Of a stretch of 64,000 bases of DNA, positions 63,401 through 64,000 are shown one piece after another. The translations under genes and the position numbers were made by a program. Every line of letters begins with the position of its first letter. The first letter of the stretch is position 1. The DNA is from Pseudorasbora parva (taxonomy: Eukaryota; Chordata; Actinopteri; Cypriniformes; Gobionidae): NCBI RefSeq assembly GCF_024679245.1, contig NC_090177.1, positions 23,261,950 to 23,325,949 on the forward strand, written 5' to 3'. Below the pieces are notes generated by a model, which was given only the letters and a program-made list of their open reading frames with translations, had not been told where the DNA came from and did no database searches.

Positions 63401-64000
63401 GGCATGTCACAGCAAATGAGATCACGGTTCTTTGCAGAGGGGAACACAGTCTACCTCTGATGTGCAGAAAAAACAACTTTAACGGAATATTAATGAAACT
63501 TCTGACATCACTGACGTCACACATGACTTTTTTTTTTTTTGTGGAGAACAAAACATCCTGAGTAGTTTTTTATAATGAAAGTGAATGATGAATGGAGCTG
63601 CTCAGTTTCAAAATAACAAAAAAGTACCATAAAGCTGTCATTAAAGTAGTCCACGTCACTGTAAGTTGCATCTAAAAGTCTTTTGTCACAAACCAAAATG
63701 TATGTCGGATTTACCTTCTTCAGGCTTTACGATAGTTAAGCTGTTCATATGAACACTTTGGATTTATGGACAAAAGCATAGTCAGATAAATTCCCACCAT
63801 TATGACCGCATTGCCTTGACACTGTCTTTAATGAAGCTTGAAGACAGATTTAGTAAAATGATAGACTAATTCATTATGTTAAGGAGCAGAATGTTATGGA
63901 CATTTTTACGAGAAACAAGAGGTTTCTTTTAGGAGCATTGTTTCCCAGAAGGCCTGCTGTGGTTTGGCGTCTAGCTACGAATAAAATGGGCTTTCCCTTC
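60447..64000. other. Non-coding DNA to end of window
   Basis: AT-rich. Small features only: a tandem 20-bp duplication at about 62001-62040 (ACAGGTTTAAGCACATTTA), a TTG run at 63179-63196, and T or A homopolymers. No supported gene. Confidence 0.5.

Overview
The window is nuclear DNA from a teleost fish, most likely a cyprinid (carp, minnow or zebrafish relatives). The evidence is a spliced vertebrate gene, AT-rich non-coding DNA with long CA, AT and GAAA microsatellites, and a dense load of repeat families that I recognise from cyprinid genomes: Tc1/mariner, hAT-like and THAP-type DNA transposon relics, foldback elements, an L2-like LINE and SINE-like repeats. Nothing suggests a prokaryote, an organelle or a virus.

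Only one protein-coding gene is secure: spsb1 (SPRY domain and SOCS box protein 1, 273 aa) on the plus strand. Coding exon 1 (37602-38295) holds the whole SPRY domain. Coding exon 2 (43159-43286) holds the whole SOCS box. They are joined by a clean phase-1 GT-AG intron of about 4.9 kb. A strong acceptor at 37411-37413 starts the 5'UTR part of the exon. A possible upstream non-coding first exon ends at a donor at 26141/26142. The 3'UTR probably runs to a poly(A) signal at 44731. The intron carries a young LINE insertion flanked by 159-160 bp direct repeats.

Left of spsb1 (1-26000) the DNA is mostly intergenic. On the minus strand between 1 and 5 kb, four short exon-like blocks share compatible splice phases and one open frame; they may be the 5' end of an unidentified gene that leaves the window on the left. 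A second promoter-like first exon on the minus strand lies at 7.3-7.6 kb. Repeats there include a THAP-type relic (13.2 kb), a foldback element (12.4-12.9 kb), a perfect 34-bp palindrome (11.5 kb), and a Tc1 relic cut by a hAT-like element carrying a decayed BED finger (17.3-18.7 kb).

Between 27.5 and 34.7 kb repeats dominate. The most interesting is a short element present twice (28919-30139 and 52419-52880). Each copy has its own perfect 8-bp target duplication, and each carries a RecQ-helicase-like motif I on the minus strand. The first copy is itself interrupted by a second hAT-like element.

Right of spsb1 (44.8-64 kb) there is again no secure gene. There are two weak exon-like blocks at 46.9 and 49.4 kb, three decayed Tc1/mariner transposases (one locally inverted), a large inverted repeat, a TTAA-flanked MITE and a second THAP-type relic at 56.2-57.5 kb.

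Repeat family names rest on recognition from memory plus terminal repeats and target duplications visible here. No database search was possible.
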